A stretch of DNA of 45,958 nt from NCBI GenBank assembly GCA_947169885.1, contig CAMVRM010000022.1, positions 1 to 45,958 on the forward strand. Direction: 5' to 3'. Positions 25,223 to 34,550 of the stretch are shown here, one piece after another (the stretch's first letter is position 1; every line of letters begins with the position of its first letter). The position numbers were made by a program, and so were the translations under genes. Below the pieces are notes generated by a model. It was not told where the DNA came from and did no database searches. It worked only from the letters and a program-made list of their open reading frames with translations. Origin of the DNA: an uncultured Ruminococcus sp. GTDB taxonomy: Bacteria > Bacillota > Clostridia > Oscillospirales > Ruminococcaceae.

Positions 25223-25289
25223 AAGGTACATAAGGTTTGTGTATCTTGATAAGGGCGTAAAGACCAAATTTTAAAAAAGGAGTATATGT

Positions 25290-28200
25290 ATGAAGAAATA
25301 TTCGGAACTTGGACGAAAAAAGGGCTGCAAGATGCTGTTTGCGATATTCGTAGTTTTTCTGCTTGCAAGTCTTACAACTGCAATAATAGGTTTTGCAGAA
25401 GGTGAAACTATGAAATCACAGGGTTATGACCCGTGGATCACCAAAAATGCAGATGTAAAAAGCTGGTGGAAGGATATTCTGAGGAACATTGGCTATAAGA
25501 TACTGCTGTTTTTGGCTTGGCTTATAAACAATTTTGACAAGGCGATAGACGATCTTATATCAATAAATCTGTATACTCTTATAAAAGATGCCTTTAATAT
25601 AAAAACTCAGATATATCCGATAGCAGCCGCAGCAGCTTCGGCGGCATTGATATTTGCAGTTATCCTGCTGTTTATAAATGCTGACAAGGCAAGGGTAAGT
25701 GACTTTATGAGGAACATACTGTGCAGCGTTATGCTTATCGTTGCTCTGCCTGCGCTTACCTCCACTATGAATGATCTGAAAACTACGGGAACAGAATATG
25801 CTCAAAATGCAATAGATGATTACTCAGATTATGAAATAGATACCGACACCGGAATTGTAGAAAAAGTAAAACTCGGAGACAGGATATTACTGCAAGAGGT
25901 CTATGATATTGGAAGATCCATAGACAATAACAAACCTGAAAACGTTGAGGGATTTACAAAAGCTGAAGCGATCTCGATCAATAAGCCCCTTGACAACAGC
26001 TATTATGACAAAAAGCCTGCGGAAGACGGAGTTTATACTAACCCCGAACTTATCTCACTGCAAACTGATTATAAGGAACTTAGTGATGCAGAAAAATTCA
26101 GACTGCTGGACAGAGCCGCTGCCAAAACATATACAACCTATACCGGAGTAAAAAGCGATCCCGGTATATATGACTATATCACAGCGTGGGAAAATTACAG
26201 CGATGACACGATAATGAACTATGGCGGAAGTGCTTATTATGCTAAGGTGGGCGGAAAATTAAACAGAGTTGGATTAGACAGCAGCTCTGTATATTGCCGT
26301 GTCGAATGGAATGAGAGTACATACCAATGGGTTCCAAAGTGTCAGATCTTCAAAGAAGATGTCACAAATGAGATAATCGTATATGTTGACAATCTCGATG
26401 AAGGAGATAAGAACGCCAGAGCTGAAAAAAACGGCGGTTCATTAGACCTAAATGATATAAAGGAACTGCATCAGAGAACAATAAAATGGGGCGACAACTG
26501 GACACAGGGACGTTCTCTCGGCTGGACTGAGGCAAAACAATATTTTTTATTTGACAATATAATGAATTATCAAGTATTCTTATGCAATAAATTAGCAGAG
26601 GAATTGACTTTTACTTCTCCGATATATACACATTTGCCGCCTGATGCTAAAGCTACTATGTGTAATAAGGATTGGGTTTGGAACAATATAAAAAATGCGT
26701 CATCAATAACAGAAGCACTTGCATCATTGGAATCTACGAAGATTGAATACAACGGCATAAAGCTTTCGGTCATGGAATGGCTGAACGTGGATGAAAACAA
26801 ATCAATAATCGAGACATTATCCGAGGAAGATGAATACAAGTCACATACATGGGTCGCTCTTGATAAGTATGACCCTGAATCTACAAGTGAATCAATGACT
26901 GTCTTACTTAAAGCAATAGGCACTCAATACTTTGATGAATACTTATATATGTATCATTTTGACTTTTTAAAAAGTCTTGTGATGCTGCTTATCACCTCTG
27001 TTTGCCTGATCTTTGCCGGCTTCAAGATAGCATCACTTATGTTTGACGTGCTGTTTGCACAGATAGTCGCACCGATAGCACTTGCAACGGACATGACAGG
27101 CAGCGGCAGAGGTAAGCAGGTCATAATGAATCTGTTAGGCTGCAATATCTGTTATATTGTTGTTATATTTATCCTAAGACTGTATGTTACTGTACTTAAC
27201 GCTCTATACGAGCAGAATTACAGCTTTCTTGTGGTCGTATTTATAACATTTGCCGGTGCTAAATTTGTTATAGACGAACCCGATCTTATCGTAAAGCTGA
27301 CAGGTATAGATGCAGGTATCAAGAGTGGAATGAGTACCTTAATGGGTCTGAGAAGTGCTGCACAGCTTACAAAGGGTGCTGTTCAAGGCACTGTCGGACT
27401 GGCTAAGGCTCCTTTCAAACTTGCCGGCGGTATCGGCAAGGGTATCGGCAAAGGTGTTGCAGGCGCTAAAGCTATCAGCAATGATATTAAAAACGCTGAT
27501 TCGGGCAGGGACAAGGCGAAAGCTGCGACAGGTGCGGTATTGGGTCACGTTCCCGTTCTTGGCAGCGCTGTTAAGGGCTATAAGAGTGGATTTTCCGAAG
27601 CAGCAAGAGCAAATCAAGACTATGCAAATGCTAAGAGCGAGCTTTCAGGCGGCTCAAGTGTATCAGCTCCCACTACCACCACAGGTAGTTCGACCTCATC
27701 AGCAGGCGGCGGCTCATCGGCAGGCAGCACAGGAACAGCTCAGACACTTCCTCCGAGAAAGCCAACAGAAAGAACAGGTAACAGCAATTCTTCATCAAGT
27801 GCAGGCGAAACAGCTTCAAGCAATACAAACAGTGCGCATACACCTCCTCCGAGAAAACCGGCAGAAAACTCAGATAACAGCAGTTCATCATCAAACGCTG
27901 ACGAAACCGCTTCTGACAGTGCAGAAACAAACACCAACGGCTCATCTGCCGTCTGGAACACAGGTGGCAGTGCTGCTTCACCGGGCAAAAAAGCCCTTGA
28001 CCCACGAACCAAAGCAAGAAAACGTGCAAAGCCTGTGGAAGAAAACAGCAATTTCGGCGGTACTGATACGGACAGCTTACCATCGGGAAATGTATCTCCA
28101 AAGGATAATTCACTGCCACGCTCTGATGCAGGCGTTTCCGCTGCTTCAAACGAACCTGCGGAGGGTGTAAGTTATTTTGGAACAAGTGGATATGATGGTT

Positions 28201-28865
28201 TTTACTATCGTGCATTTCCAGATCCTAACGCTCCGGGCAAATTCGTGTCAAGTTCAGGCAGTCCTTTAAGCAATGTCAAAGGCTTTAATTATTCCGGTGA
28301 TTCAGATTCATTAAAGCTTGGAACAGTAACACCTGAAGGAAAGTTAGTTCGTATCCTGCCTTCAAATGGCTTTAAGGATTCAGAAGTATTTGCATTTGTA
28401 GGCAGTGGTATACACGGCAATTCAGTCAAAGGATACAACAGCAACGGCGAGCTTGTAAGTGCTTTTCCAAGCAGTTCGGGCTTTGTGGATTCAAATGGTT
28501 CTGCCGTTTCAAATGTCGGAGTGTATGACAGCAACGGTTTAGACCCGAATATTTCGATAGTTGCAAGACCTGTTGTTTCTTCGCCCGCTGTAACGGCTGC
28601 TTCGGCGGCAGGATCAGGCGGCTCATCGGAAGCGGCAGCTCCTTTCTCATCTCCCGGCTACGCTAACTACTCTCCGATAGATGAATATTATTACAGTGAA
28701 GCTGCATCGGACAGCAGCTCTTTCTCAGACTTTGACCCTTATGATGCCGGCTCAGACAGCGGCGGCGGTTTCTACGATGCGAGCGACTTCACAGGTTCAA
28801 GAACAAGCAGCGGAAGATCTGACCGACCGAGGAAGAAGTTTGACCCGAACAAGAAAAAGAAGTGA
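25290..28865 (+). CDS. VirB6/TrbL-like channel protein with long disordered tail, 1191 aa
   Basis: Position in the operon and layout match the large polytopic channel protein of Firmicutes ICEs. It has an N-terminal hydrophobic segment (about 15-35), further membrane helices (about 66-80, 108-130, 143-160), an outside segment of about 370 residues rich in Tyr, Asp and Trp, then three more helices (about 555-590, 612-640, 648-670). A glycine/alanine-rich amphipathic stretch follows (APFKLAGGIGKGIGKGVAG). From about residue 780 the tail is low-complexity Ser/Thr/Pro, with two PPRKP repeats, and a Tyr/Phe/Gly-rich segment with DPNAPGK and EGKLVRILP units. The start is ATG 25290 with AAAAAAGGAG. 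The tail is probably cytoplasmic and may bind partner proteins; that is inference. Confidence 0.7.
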   Translation: MKKYSELGRKKGCKMLFAIFVVFLLASLTTAIIGFAEGETMKSQGYDPWITKNADVKSWWKDILRNIGYKILLFLAWLINNFDKAIDDLISINLYTLIKDAFNIKTQIYPIAAAAASAALIFAVILLFINADKARVSDFMRNILCSVMLIVALPALTSTMNDLKTTGTEYAQNAIDDYSDYEIDTDTGIVEKVKLGDRILLQEVYDIGRSIDNNKPENVEGFTKAEAISINKPLDNSYYDKKPAEDGVYTNPELISLQTDYKELSDAEKFRLLDRAAAKTYTTYTGVKSDPGIYDYITAWENYSDDTIMNYGGSAYYAKVGGKLNRVGLDSSSVYCRVEWNESTYQWVPKCQIFKEDVTNEIIVYVDNLDEGDKNARAEKNGGSLDLNDIKELHQRTIKWGDNWTQGRSLGWTEAKQYFLFDNIMNYQVFLCNKLAEELTFTSPIYTHLPPDAKATMCNKDWVWNNIKNASSITEALASLESTKIEYNGIKLSVMEWLNVDENKSIIETLSEEDEYKSHTWVALDKYDPESTSESMTVLLKAIGTQYFDEYLYMYHFDFLKSLVMLLITSVCLIFAGFKIASLMFDVLFAQIVAPIALATDMTGSGRGKQVIMNLLGCNICYIVVIFILRLYVTVLNALYEQNYSFLVVVFITFAGAKFVIDEPDLIVKLTGIDAGIKSGMSTLMGLRSAAQLTKGAVQGTVGLAKAPFKLAGGIGKGIGKGVAGAKAISNDIKNADSGRDKAKAATGAVLGHVPVLGSAVKGYKSGFSEAARANQDYANAKSELSGGSSVSAPTTTTGSSTSSAGGGSSAGSTGTAQTLPPRKPTERTGNSNSSSSAGETASSNTNSAHTPPPRKPAENSDNSSSSSNADETASDSAETNTNGSSAVWNTGGSAASPGKKALDPRTKARKRAKPVEENSNFGGTDTDSLPSGNVSPKDNSLPRSDAGVSAASNEPAEGVSYFGTSGYDGFYYRAFPDPNAPGKFVSSSGSPLSNVKGFNYSGDSDSLKLGTVTPEGKLVRILPSNGFKDSEVFAFVGSGIHGNSVKGYNSNGELVSAFPSSSGFVDSNGSAVSNVGVYDSNGLDPNISIVARPVVSSPAVTAASAAGSGGSSEAAAPFSSPGYANYSPIDEYYYSEAASDSSSFSDFDPYDAGSDSGGGFYDASDFTGSRTSSGRSDRPRKKFDPNKKKK

Positions 28866-28872
28866 GATTATT

Positions 28873-28913
28873 TTATCGGCTCTGAGTGGTTTTGCTCAGA
28901 GCCGATAATTATT
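28873..28913. terminator. 14-bp hairpin after the virB6-like gene
   Basis: TTATCGGCTCTGAG (28873-28886) and CTCAGAGCCGATAA (28895-28908) form a perfect 14-bp stem with an 8-base loop. The T-tract is weak in both directions, so it may stabilise the upstream mRNA or act as a partial terminator. Confidence 0.7.
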
Positions 28914-28929
28914 GTCAGGAGGAATGATC

Positions 28930-29325
28930 ATGGGCATGATCCCTAAATCTACAAAGCAGGAAAACAAGCTGCATAACGGTATAAGCTTCGGCAAGATCGC
29001 AGGACTTATCGCAGTTATAGTTGTGTGTGCAACTATAATAAATCCGCTGTTTTTTCATGGGGTGTGGGTAAAGATACTTTTTACGGTGTATTGCTCAGCG
29101 GTGTATATCATCGCTGTAAAACGATCACCCACAGACCCAACAAAGCCTTTTATTGTGGGGCTTAAAGACTGGATCTTCTTTGCGCTCCAACCGAGAACTA
29201 TCTACGGTGAGAGCAGTGAGGAATACGAGGAACATAAGAGGAGGCAGGAAAAGAATGAAGCTGATAAGCAAAGAAAACAGGAAAAGAAAGCAGAAAAAAA
29301 GCAGAAAAAGAGAGATAAAGCTTAA
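28930..29325 (+). CDS. PrgI/VirB3-like membrane protein, 131 aa
   Basis: Several starts are in frame (TTG 28912, ATG 28924, 28930, 28936). AGGAGG at 28918-28923 gives the best spacing to ATG 28930. Two adjacent hydrophobic segments (about 22-40 and 45-62), then KRSPTDPTKPF, LKDWIFFALQPRTIYG and a highly charged Lys/Glu tail match the small PrgI/VirB3 partner found before VirB4 in Gram-positive conjugation operons. Its 3' end overlaps the virB4-like gene by 71 bases, indicating coupled translation and a shared complex at the inner membrane. Confidence 0.7.
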   Translation: MGMIPKSTKQENKLHNGISFGKIAGLIAVIVVCATIINPLFFHGVWVKILFTVYCSAVYIIAVKRSPTDPTKPFIVGLKDWIFFALQPRTIYGESSEEYEEHKRRQEKNEADKQRKQEKKAEKKQKKRDKA

Positions 29326-31942
29326 TCCCTCGCAGATCACAGGAGGTTATGTTTCATTTGAACGTATCGAGCATAACAGTGAAGAGGGCATAGTGAAGCT
29401 TACCGCTATGCTGAGGAAAAAGAGCCGCTATGCGGCGGCTGTTTCAATATCGGGTATAGATATTTTCCATTACAGCGCTGAGGAGCGTGATTCGGTATTC
29501 ACCAATTTTGCGCAGGCATCATCTGCGCTGGAGATAGACCACAAGTATATATTTACCGATATTATCCCCGACCTCACTCCTCAGATAGACTATCTGAATT
29601 ATGTGTATGCTAATTCAGACAGCTTTAAGCGTTACAATCTTGGTCAGCGCATCGAAGAATATGAGCATATAGCTAAGTATCATCGTGACAGGCTGGCGTA
29701 TCTTGTTTTTTATGCAGATACGGTGAAGCAGCTTGATGATTCGGTGGAAATGTACACACGCTCAATGTCCGATGTGCTTATAAACAGGCTCGACCAGGGC
29801 AGCTTAGAGCTGCTGCTGCACAGGTCAGCCTGCCTTGATACCGAAACGAAAAAGCAGGTCAGGACTGACGATCTGAATGCGTTTATCTATCCCGAACGGA
29901 TAGAATTCAAGCAGGACAGATTCATTGTGAACGGCATACTTAATGCTGCTTCGTTCGTTGTGCATGACTATCCTGCCGATCTGAACGATCTGACGATAGC
30001 AAGCTACGTTCTGCAAAACAGCGATGTCAGCATAATGCTCGATGTAAAAAAGCGTGACCGTGAAGAACTTAAAAGCGAGATAAAGCGCTCAATGGACGAG
30101 CTTGCAAGCCGCAGCACGATCAAACAAAAGGTCGCAGACAGCATGGACAGCAGCACAGAGTTTCAGAAGATAGAGTGGCTGTATAACAGCATAACCAACG
30201 GAAATGAACAGATATTTGAAGTCACATGGCGATTTATCGTAACGGACGAAAGCAGCGAGGAACTTGATAACAAGCTGAAAAAACTCACGAAAATACTTGA
30301 AGATGACGGAATACACGGCTTTGTGCCGATAAATCAAAGCGTTGACGAATACTTCAATATGCTCATGCCGTCCAATAAAACAGGCAATCCGTTTCCGCTG
30401 TATGATACGCTTTCAAGGCAGTTTCCGTTCTATTATCAGCAGCATATAGACCCTATGGGAATGTATTTCGGGCAGACGGACACGGGCGGTCTTGTGGTGC
30501 TGAACACCTTTACACGCAACAAAAAACGCCCCTCCTTTGACCTTATCGCTATGGGTGTAAAGGGCGGCGGTAAGTCGATCACGCTGAAAACCATGCTTGA
30601 AGATCAGCTCCTGCTTGGCAACAAGATAATGGTTCTTGATATTGAAAATGAGTACGGTGAAATGGTAAAGGTCTACGGCGGACAGATGATCCGAATGACC
30701 AAAAATAGCTGCATAAATCCATTGCAGCTAAGGATAACCGTTGACGCAGCCGCCGAGGATATGACCGAGGAGGAAGCTGCCGAACAGAATTTCTTGCAGG
30801 AAATGTCACGGATACAGACCTTTTTCACAGAGCTTAACCCCGATTCCTCGGACGATGAACTTCGCAAGCTGTCAGAGCTTCTGCTATGTGCTTACTACGA
30901 AAAGCATATAGACAACCGTACCAATCTGAGTACCCTCGACAATGAGGATTTTCCGATATTCAGTGACATTCTTCGTATATGTGAGGATAAATTTTACAAC
31001 GCCGACAACGATTTTGACAGGGAGATACTTGCCCGTCTGAAGCCTAAGCTGAGACAGCTTTCAAGGGGTGGCAGCTATGATATTTTTGATAATCACACAA
31101 ATGTCGAGACAGACAATACCGACCTTATCGTGTATAATGTCAAGGCTTTGTCGGAGATGGACGAGAAGATATACAACGCTCAGTTGTTCAATATCCTTGC
31201 GATAATGTGGGCTGAGATATGCAAGAACAGGGGTGTGAACAACGGTATAATCAATCCTTATGACCGAAAATATGTTGTCGCTCTGATAGATGAAGCACAC
31301 AGATTCATTTCGGAGTACAAGCCACGCTGCACCGAATTTATTGAAAAGCTGGTGCGCCGTTCAAGAAAATATTTCTCCGGACTGTGGTTTGCAACACAGT
31401 CGATACTTGATTTTCTCCCCAACGGCTTTGAATCTTCGGGCAGAGTTGCGGACAGGATAAAGATAATTTTCCAGCTTGTGCAGTACAAGATACTGCTGAA
31501 ACAGGAATCCTCTGCACTTAAAGTTTTGCGGCAGGCATTTCCGCAGTTTACAGAAAGCGAGCTGAAAAATACCACAGATTTTGAACCGGGCGAAATGCTC
31601 ATGGCGCTTGACAGCGCAAGAACCAAGCTGCATTGTACACGCAGAGCCACCGATCTTAACCTGCTGTATATGGGAAATTCAGATGATACGCAGGTCATTT
31701 TCAACAGATATTTCTCTGAATTATATATTGAAAACAACAATCCCGGAGGGCTTACAGATGCTGATTACGGCTATCAGCTAAAGGATGATCCTGAGCTTGC
31801 AGAGGATTTTCACGATGAATTTGTTGAGTATATACACCAAAGACTTACTTTGGAACGTAACAGATCGGCTGAATTAGACAGGATAATATCCGACAGCACA
31901 TACGATCTTATACATTCACTTGTCAGAAAAGCGGAGGTGTAG
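29255..31942 (+). CDS. virB4: VirB4-type conjugation ATPase, 895 aa
   Basis: The open frame begins at 29153, but GAGGAGG near 29238-29244 fits ATG 29255, inside the previous gene. Residues 1-30 are very basic. The N-terminal domain (to about 400) carries the VirB4/TraE pattern, with SVDEYFNMLMP near 365 and PFPLYDTLSRQFPF. The ATPase domain has Walker A GVKGGGKS (434-441) and Walker B ALIDEAHRF (D679, E680), followed by RRSRKYFSGLWFATQS. VirB4 ATPases power assembly of the transfer channel and work with VirD4. Length and order in the operon are normal for Firmicutes ICEs. The next gene starts three bases after the stop. Confidence 0.95.
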   Translation: MKLISKENRKRKQKKSRKREIKLNPSQITGGYVSFERIEHNSEEGIVKLTAMLRKKSRYAAAVSISGIDIFHYSAEERDSVFTNFAQASSALEIDHKYIFTDIIPDLTPQIDYLNYVYANSDSFKRYNLGQRIEEYEHIAKYHRDRLAYLVFYADTVKQLDDSVEMYTRSMSDVLINRLDQGSLELLLHRSACLDTETKKQVRTDDLNAFIYPERIEFKQDRFIVNGILNAASFVVHDYPADLNDLTIASYVLQNSDVSIMLDVKKRDREELKSEIKRSMDELASRSTIKQKVADSMDSSTEFQKIEWLYNSITNGNEQIFEVTWRFIVTDESSEELDNKLKKLTKILEDDGIHGFVPINQSVDEYFNMLMPSNKTGNPFPLYDTLSRQFPFYYQQHIDPMGMYFGQTDTGGLVVLNTFTRNKKRPSFDLIAMGVKGGGKSITLKTMLEDQLLLGNKIMVLDIENEYGEMVKVYGGQMIRMTKNSCINPLQLRITVDAAAEDMTEEEAAEQNFLQEMSRIQTFFTELNPDSSDDELRKLSELLLCAYYEKHIDNRTNLSTLDNEDFPIFSDILRICEDKFYNADNDFDREILARLKPKLRQLSRGGSYDIFDNHTNVETDNTDLIVYNVKALSEMDEKIYNAQLFNILAIMWAEICKNRGVNNGIINPYDRKYVVALIDEAHRFISEYKPRCTEFIEKLVRRSRKYFSGLWFATQSILDFLPNGFESSGRVADRIKIIFQLVQYKILLKQESSALKVLRQAFPQFTESELKNTTDFEPGEMLMALDSARTKLHCTRRATDLNLLYMGNSDDTQVIFNRYFSELYIENNNPGGLTDADYGYQLKDDPELAEDFHDEFVEYIHQRLTLERNRSAELDRIISDSTYDLIHSLVRKAEV

Positions 31943-31945
31943 GCT

Positions 31946-33235
31946 GTGAATGCAAGAAAAAGCAACGTGATATATATAACTTTTATCGTGGTGACACTAT
32001 CGGTTTTAGCGCTGTTTGTAGCATATGCAGCGGTGAAAGCAAACGCAGAAAAGTCCTCCTACACGATAGATATGAACACGGGAATAATGATGAATCACTA
32101 CAAAATAAAGGTATCAGACCCCATGTATATTACCGATAAGAACGAGTTTATATACGCACTGAGCATGATAAAGGAACCCGGTGCAGATGACAGGGCAGAG
32201 CCTTCGCCATACGATTTTCAGACCTTTAAAAAGGGTGACAGCAAGGTGTCTTATCCTCCCGAATATGCCTTTTCAAAGCGTACAGATATGTCGGAATATG
32301 TGCATATAACAGGTGTGATAGATGATTATATCTATGTTCGGGTGTTTATCGAATCGGTAATACCCGAATACCGTGACCCTCCCACAGTTGATGAATTTGG
32401 CGATGAGATAGAGGGTCAGCTTCACGAGGAAGTAAAAAAACAGATATATGTGCAGATAGATAAAAAGGACATAAAGTATCTTACATATGATGAATTTTTA
32501 AAGCTGAAGCCTGTTGACAGTCCCGAAAGTATTGCCGATGAAACAAGCACTCAGCCCGATAATGACGATAGCAAAAGCTACGATGAGATCGACATAAACG
32601 TATCGAGTGAGGAAGAACAAAGCAGCTTTTTCAGTTCTTCAGAAAGTGAAAATGTGTCCTCTGTAAGTGCGCTGACCGAACTTTCAAGCGCTGAGAGCAG
32701 CTCCTCGGAAAGCACTTTATCACGCTCAGAAGGCAGCACCAACAGCACAGGGAACAGCGGTGCAGGCGGTGGAAACAGCGGAGGAGGCGGCGGCAGCGCA
32801 GACGAAAGACCGGAAGAGACAGAAGCTCAGCCTGCCGAAACTGAGCCTCCGCACACTGAAACACCCACAACTACCACAACACAGCCGCCTGTTGCAACAA
32901 CTACTTCAACTACAACAACTACTACTACCACAGCAGCAACAACTGCCGAACCTGTGACTCAGCCTGTGATACACGTTGATACGATAAGCATTTCAAGCGA
33001 CTTTGCAGGCAATCTGATAAGCCTTAAAGTGGGCGAACATACCGTTATCCATGCGGTGATAAGCCCCGAAAATGCAACTAACAAGGCTGTGAAATGGACG
33101 AGCAACAGAGAGGATATTGCAAGGGTAGATGATGACGGCAGGATAACCGCCGTTGGAAACGGCAAGGCTATAATCACCTGCGAAAGCGAGGACGGCGGCT
33201 TAAAGGCAAGCTGTATGGTGACGGTATCGCCTTGA
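31946..33235 (+). CDS. membrane-anchored surface protein with Big_2 domain, 429 aa
   Basis: GTG 31946 follows GGAGGTG. One N-terminal membrane segment (about 8-30, uncleaved or signal anchor) leads to an extracellular domain of about 150 residues. A Ser-rich stretch, a Gly-rich stretch and a nearly pure Thr/Pro linker (about 290-335) follow, then a C-terminal bacterial Ig-like Big_2 domain (about 345-429, with VGEHTVIHAVISPENATNKA, VKWTS, DDDGRITAVGNGKAIITC). Big_2 domains often mediate adhesion. It occupies the position after VirB4 where related ICEs often have a cell-wall hydrolase, but there is no catalytic domain here. A role in mating contact is inferred. Confidence 0.75.
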   Translation: MNARKSNVIYITFIVVTLSVLALFVAYAAVKANAEKSSYTIDMNTGIMMNHYKIKVSDPMYITDKNEFIYALSMIKEPGADDRAEPSPYDFQTFKKGDSKVSYPPEYAFSKRTDMSEYVHITGVIDDYIYVRVFIESVIPEYRDPPTVDEFGDEIEGQLHEEVKKQIYVQIDKKDIKYLTYDEFLKLKPVDSPESIADETSTQPDNDDSKSYDEIDINVSSEEEQSSFFSSSESENVSSVSALTELSSAESSSSESTLSRSEGSTNSTGNSGAGGGNSGGGGGSADERPEETEAQPAETEPPHTETPTTTTTQPPVATTTSTTTTTTTTAATTAEPVTQPVIHVDTISISSDFAGNLISLKVGEHTVIHAVISPENATNKAVKWTSNREDIARVDDDGRITAVGNGKAIITCESEDGGLKASCMVTVSP

Positions 33236-33250
33236 AAAACGGAGGATAAA

Positions 33251-33883
33251 ATGGAAGAATACTACTACAAATACCCTGCTGACGGGAACGAAGCAGAGGA
33301 AGAATACATTGAACAGCTTAATAAAAACATAAAAAACAAGAAGCTCATCACTGTTATAATCGGTGAGAATCTTGTGCTTTTTCTGCTGTATCTCATGCCG
33401 TTTTTCGGTAAACTGTCGTCTGTGTTTCTGTTTCTTATCATTGCTCAGTCTGTTTTCTTTTTCTATTTTTATAAGACAAAAAGCCTGAAACTCGGCTTGA
33501 CGATGCTGTCTATAACAGCATATGAGGACAGAATGATACTGGAATATTACAACGGCAGACGTAAGAAGGTACTTTATGCCAATTATAAGGACATTGTTAC
33601 GGCAAGATTTTCCGATGATGAATACACAAAATTTCAGATCGGGATAGCCAAAACCGACAGCACCTATATCGAAGAATCTGACCTTTTAACAGGCGAAAAA
33701 TACACCCCGAATATGGATAGTCTGTTCCTGTTTTCGATAAGACCGTTTAGCTGTGAACAGTATTTTTTCTTATATGCCGCCGATAAATTATTCGATATAC
33801 AGGGCTTTGACAGAAACAAAAGGTTTTTGAAACAATACGGAACAGCTTCGGAATATCTTGAAGCATTGGAAAACGGAGAGTGA
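33251..33883 (+). CDS. membrane protein with two N-terminal helices, 210 aa
   Basis: GGAGG precedes ATG 33251. Two adjacent membrane helices (about 32-52 and 55-75) follow a charged N-terminal helix (EEEYIEQLNKNIKNKK). The rest is a soluble beta-rich domain (SITAYEDRMILEYYNGR then VLYANYKDIVTARF), which resembles the layout of YcxB-like or PH-like membrane-attached domains. Not a confident family call. It is in the transfer operon, 15 bases after the Big_2 gene, and its stop is just before the RHH gene. Confidence 0.6.
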   Translation: MEEYYYKYPADGNEAEEEYIEQLNKNIKNKKLITVIIGENLVLFLLYLMPFFGKLSSVFLFLIIAQSVFFFYFYKTKSLKLGLTMLSITAYEDRMILEYYNGRRKKVLYANYKDIVTARFSDDEYTKFQIGIAKTDSTYIEESDLLTGEKYTPNMDSLFLFSIRPFSCEQYFFLYAADKLFDIQGFDRNKRFLKQYGTASEYLEALENGE

Positions 33884-33887
33884 TGTA

Positions 33888-34295
33888 ATGGGAAACACTA
33901 TATATATTCGTGACGTTCCCGATGAAATAATTGAAGAAATAGACAGAATATCTTCTAAAAAAGGAATGTCACGGAATCAGCTTTGCAACGAAATATTGAA
34001 AATATATCTCGATTGTCAGCGTGAGGGAGTGCATAAAATGCTCCCCGAAGTTATCCATTCTGTTGTCAGAAGCGAGATAAAGGATATGCGTTCCGAGGTC
34101 AGATCAATGATGAATCTGATACTTATCTGCGCTGTGAGAATGACAAAAACGAATGAAAAGCTCAACGATTTTTTGTTTCCGCAGCTTGAAAATCTCAGCA
34201 TAAACGGCATGAGCAGTGAGCAATTATTTGCAATTCTTTCGTCAGAAGATGATATTTCGGACGAAGAAGCGGCAGAAATTATCCAAAATCTGTAA
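33888..34295 (+). CDS. ribbon-helix-helix (RHH) DNA-binding protein, 135 aa
   Basis: ATG 33888 with GGAGAG upstream; an in-frame ATG at 33858 overlaps the previous gene and is rejected. The N terminus has the RHH pattern: strand TIYIRDVP, helix EIIEEIDRISSKKG, turn MSRNQLC, helix NEILKIYLD. The C-terminal half is helical (oligomerisation likely), with an acidic end. It lies directly before the iteron array, so it is the best candidate for the iteron-binding protein. It may help form the relaxosome or repress the mobilisation operon. Confidence 0.7.
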   Translation: MGNTIYIRDVPDEIIEEIDRISSKKGMSRNQLCNEILKIYLDCQREGVHKMLPEVIHSVVRSEIKDMRSEVRSMMNLILICAVRMTKTNEKLNDFLFPQLENLSINGMSSEQLFAILSSEDDISDEEAAEIIQNL

Positions 34296-34302
34296 AAAAG
34301 CG

Positions 34303-34432
34303 GTATGACAGTATGAATAAAACAGTATGACAGTACGCACAAATCAGTATGTTAGTATGAATAAAAAGTATGACAGTACGAATAAAATAGTATGTCAGTA
34401 TGAATAAAAAAGTATGACAGTACATACTGAAT
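34303..34432 (+). repeat. six iteron-like direct repeats, 21-22 bp period
   Basis: Units start at 34303, 34325, 34347, 34368, 34390 and 34412. The consensus is GTATGACAGTAYGAATAAAA, itself holding two GTATGA half-sites eight bases apart. Spacing of about two helical turns places all units on the same face of the DNA. They are located between an RHH gene and the relaxase operon. Confidence 0.9.
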
Positions 34433-34440
34433 CTGAAAAA

Positions 34441-34508
34441 AGTGCAAGCACTAAAAATGCTCAAAAAAGTCCGTACTACGGACTTTTTCATCAGAAGTGC
34501 TTGCACTT
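34441..34508. other. putative oriT core: nested inverted repeats
   Basis: Outer arms AGTGCAAGCACT (34441-34452) and AGTGCTTGCACT (34496-34507) are reverse complements of each other, and each is nearly self-palindromic. The inner pair AAAAAGTCCGTA (34464-34475) and TACGGACTTTTT (34477-34488) forms a tight stem. With the six iterons upstream and the relaxase operon downstream, this is the natural place for the nick site. The exact nick cannot be read from sequence. The inner stem followed by T residues could also terminate transcription of the upstream operon. Confidence 0.7.
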
Positions 34509-34520
34509 CCTTTATGCTCA

Positions 34521-34550
34521 TTGACTTTTTTGACACTGTGGATTTTTAAT
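34521..34550 (+). promoter_or_regulatory. possible promoter of the mobilisation operon
   Basis: TTGACT (34521-34526) and TTTAAT (34545-34550) with an 18-base spacer, downstream of the oriT repeats and 72 bases before the accessory gene. Confidence 0.45.

Noticed and set aside
27355-28170. 271-codon alternate plus frame in the VirB6-like tail
   Set aside because: It is a Gln/Arg/Leu-rich product of shifting a Ser/Ala/Gly-rich repeat; no ribosome site.
34303-34432. Direct repeats as a CRISPR array
   Set aside because: Repeats are contiguous at 21-22 bp without unique spacers and no cas gene is present; they are iterons.
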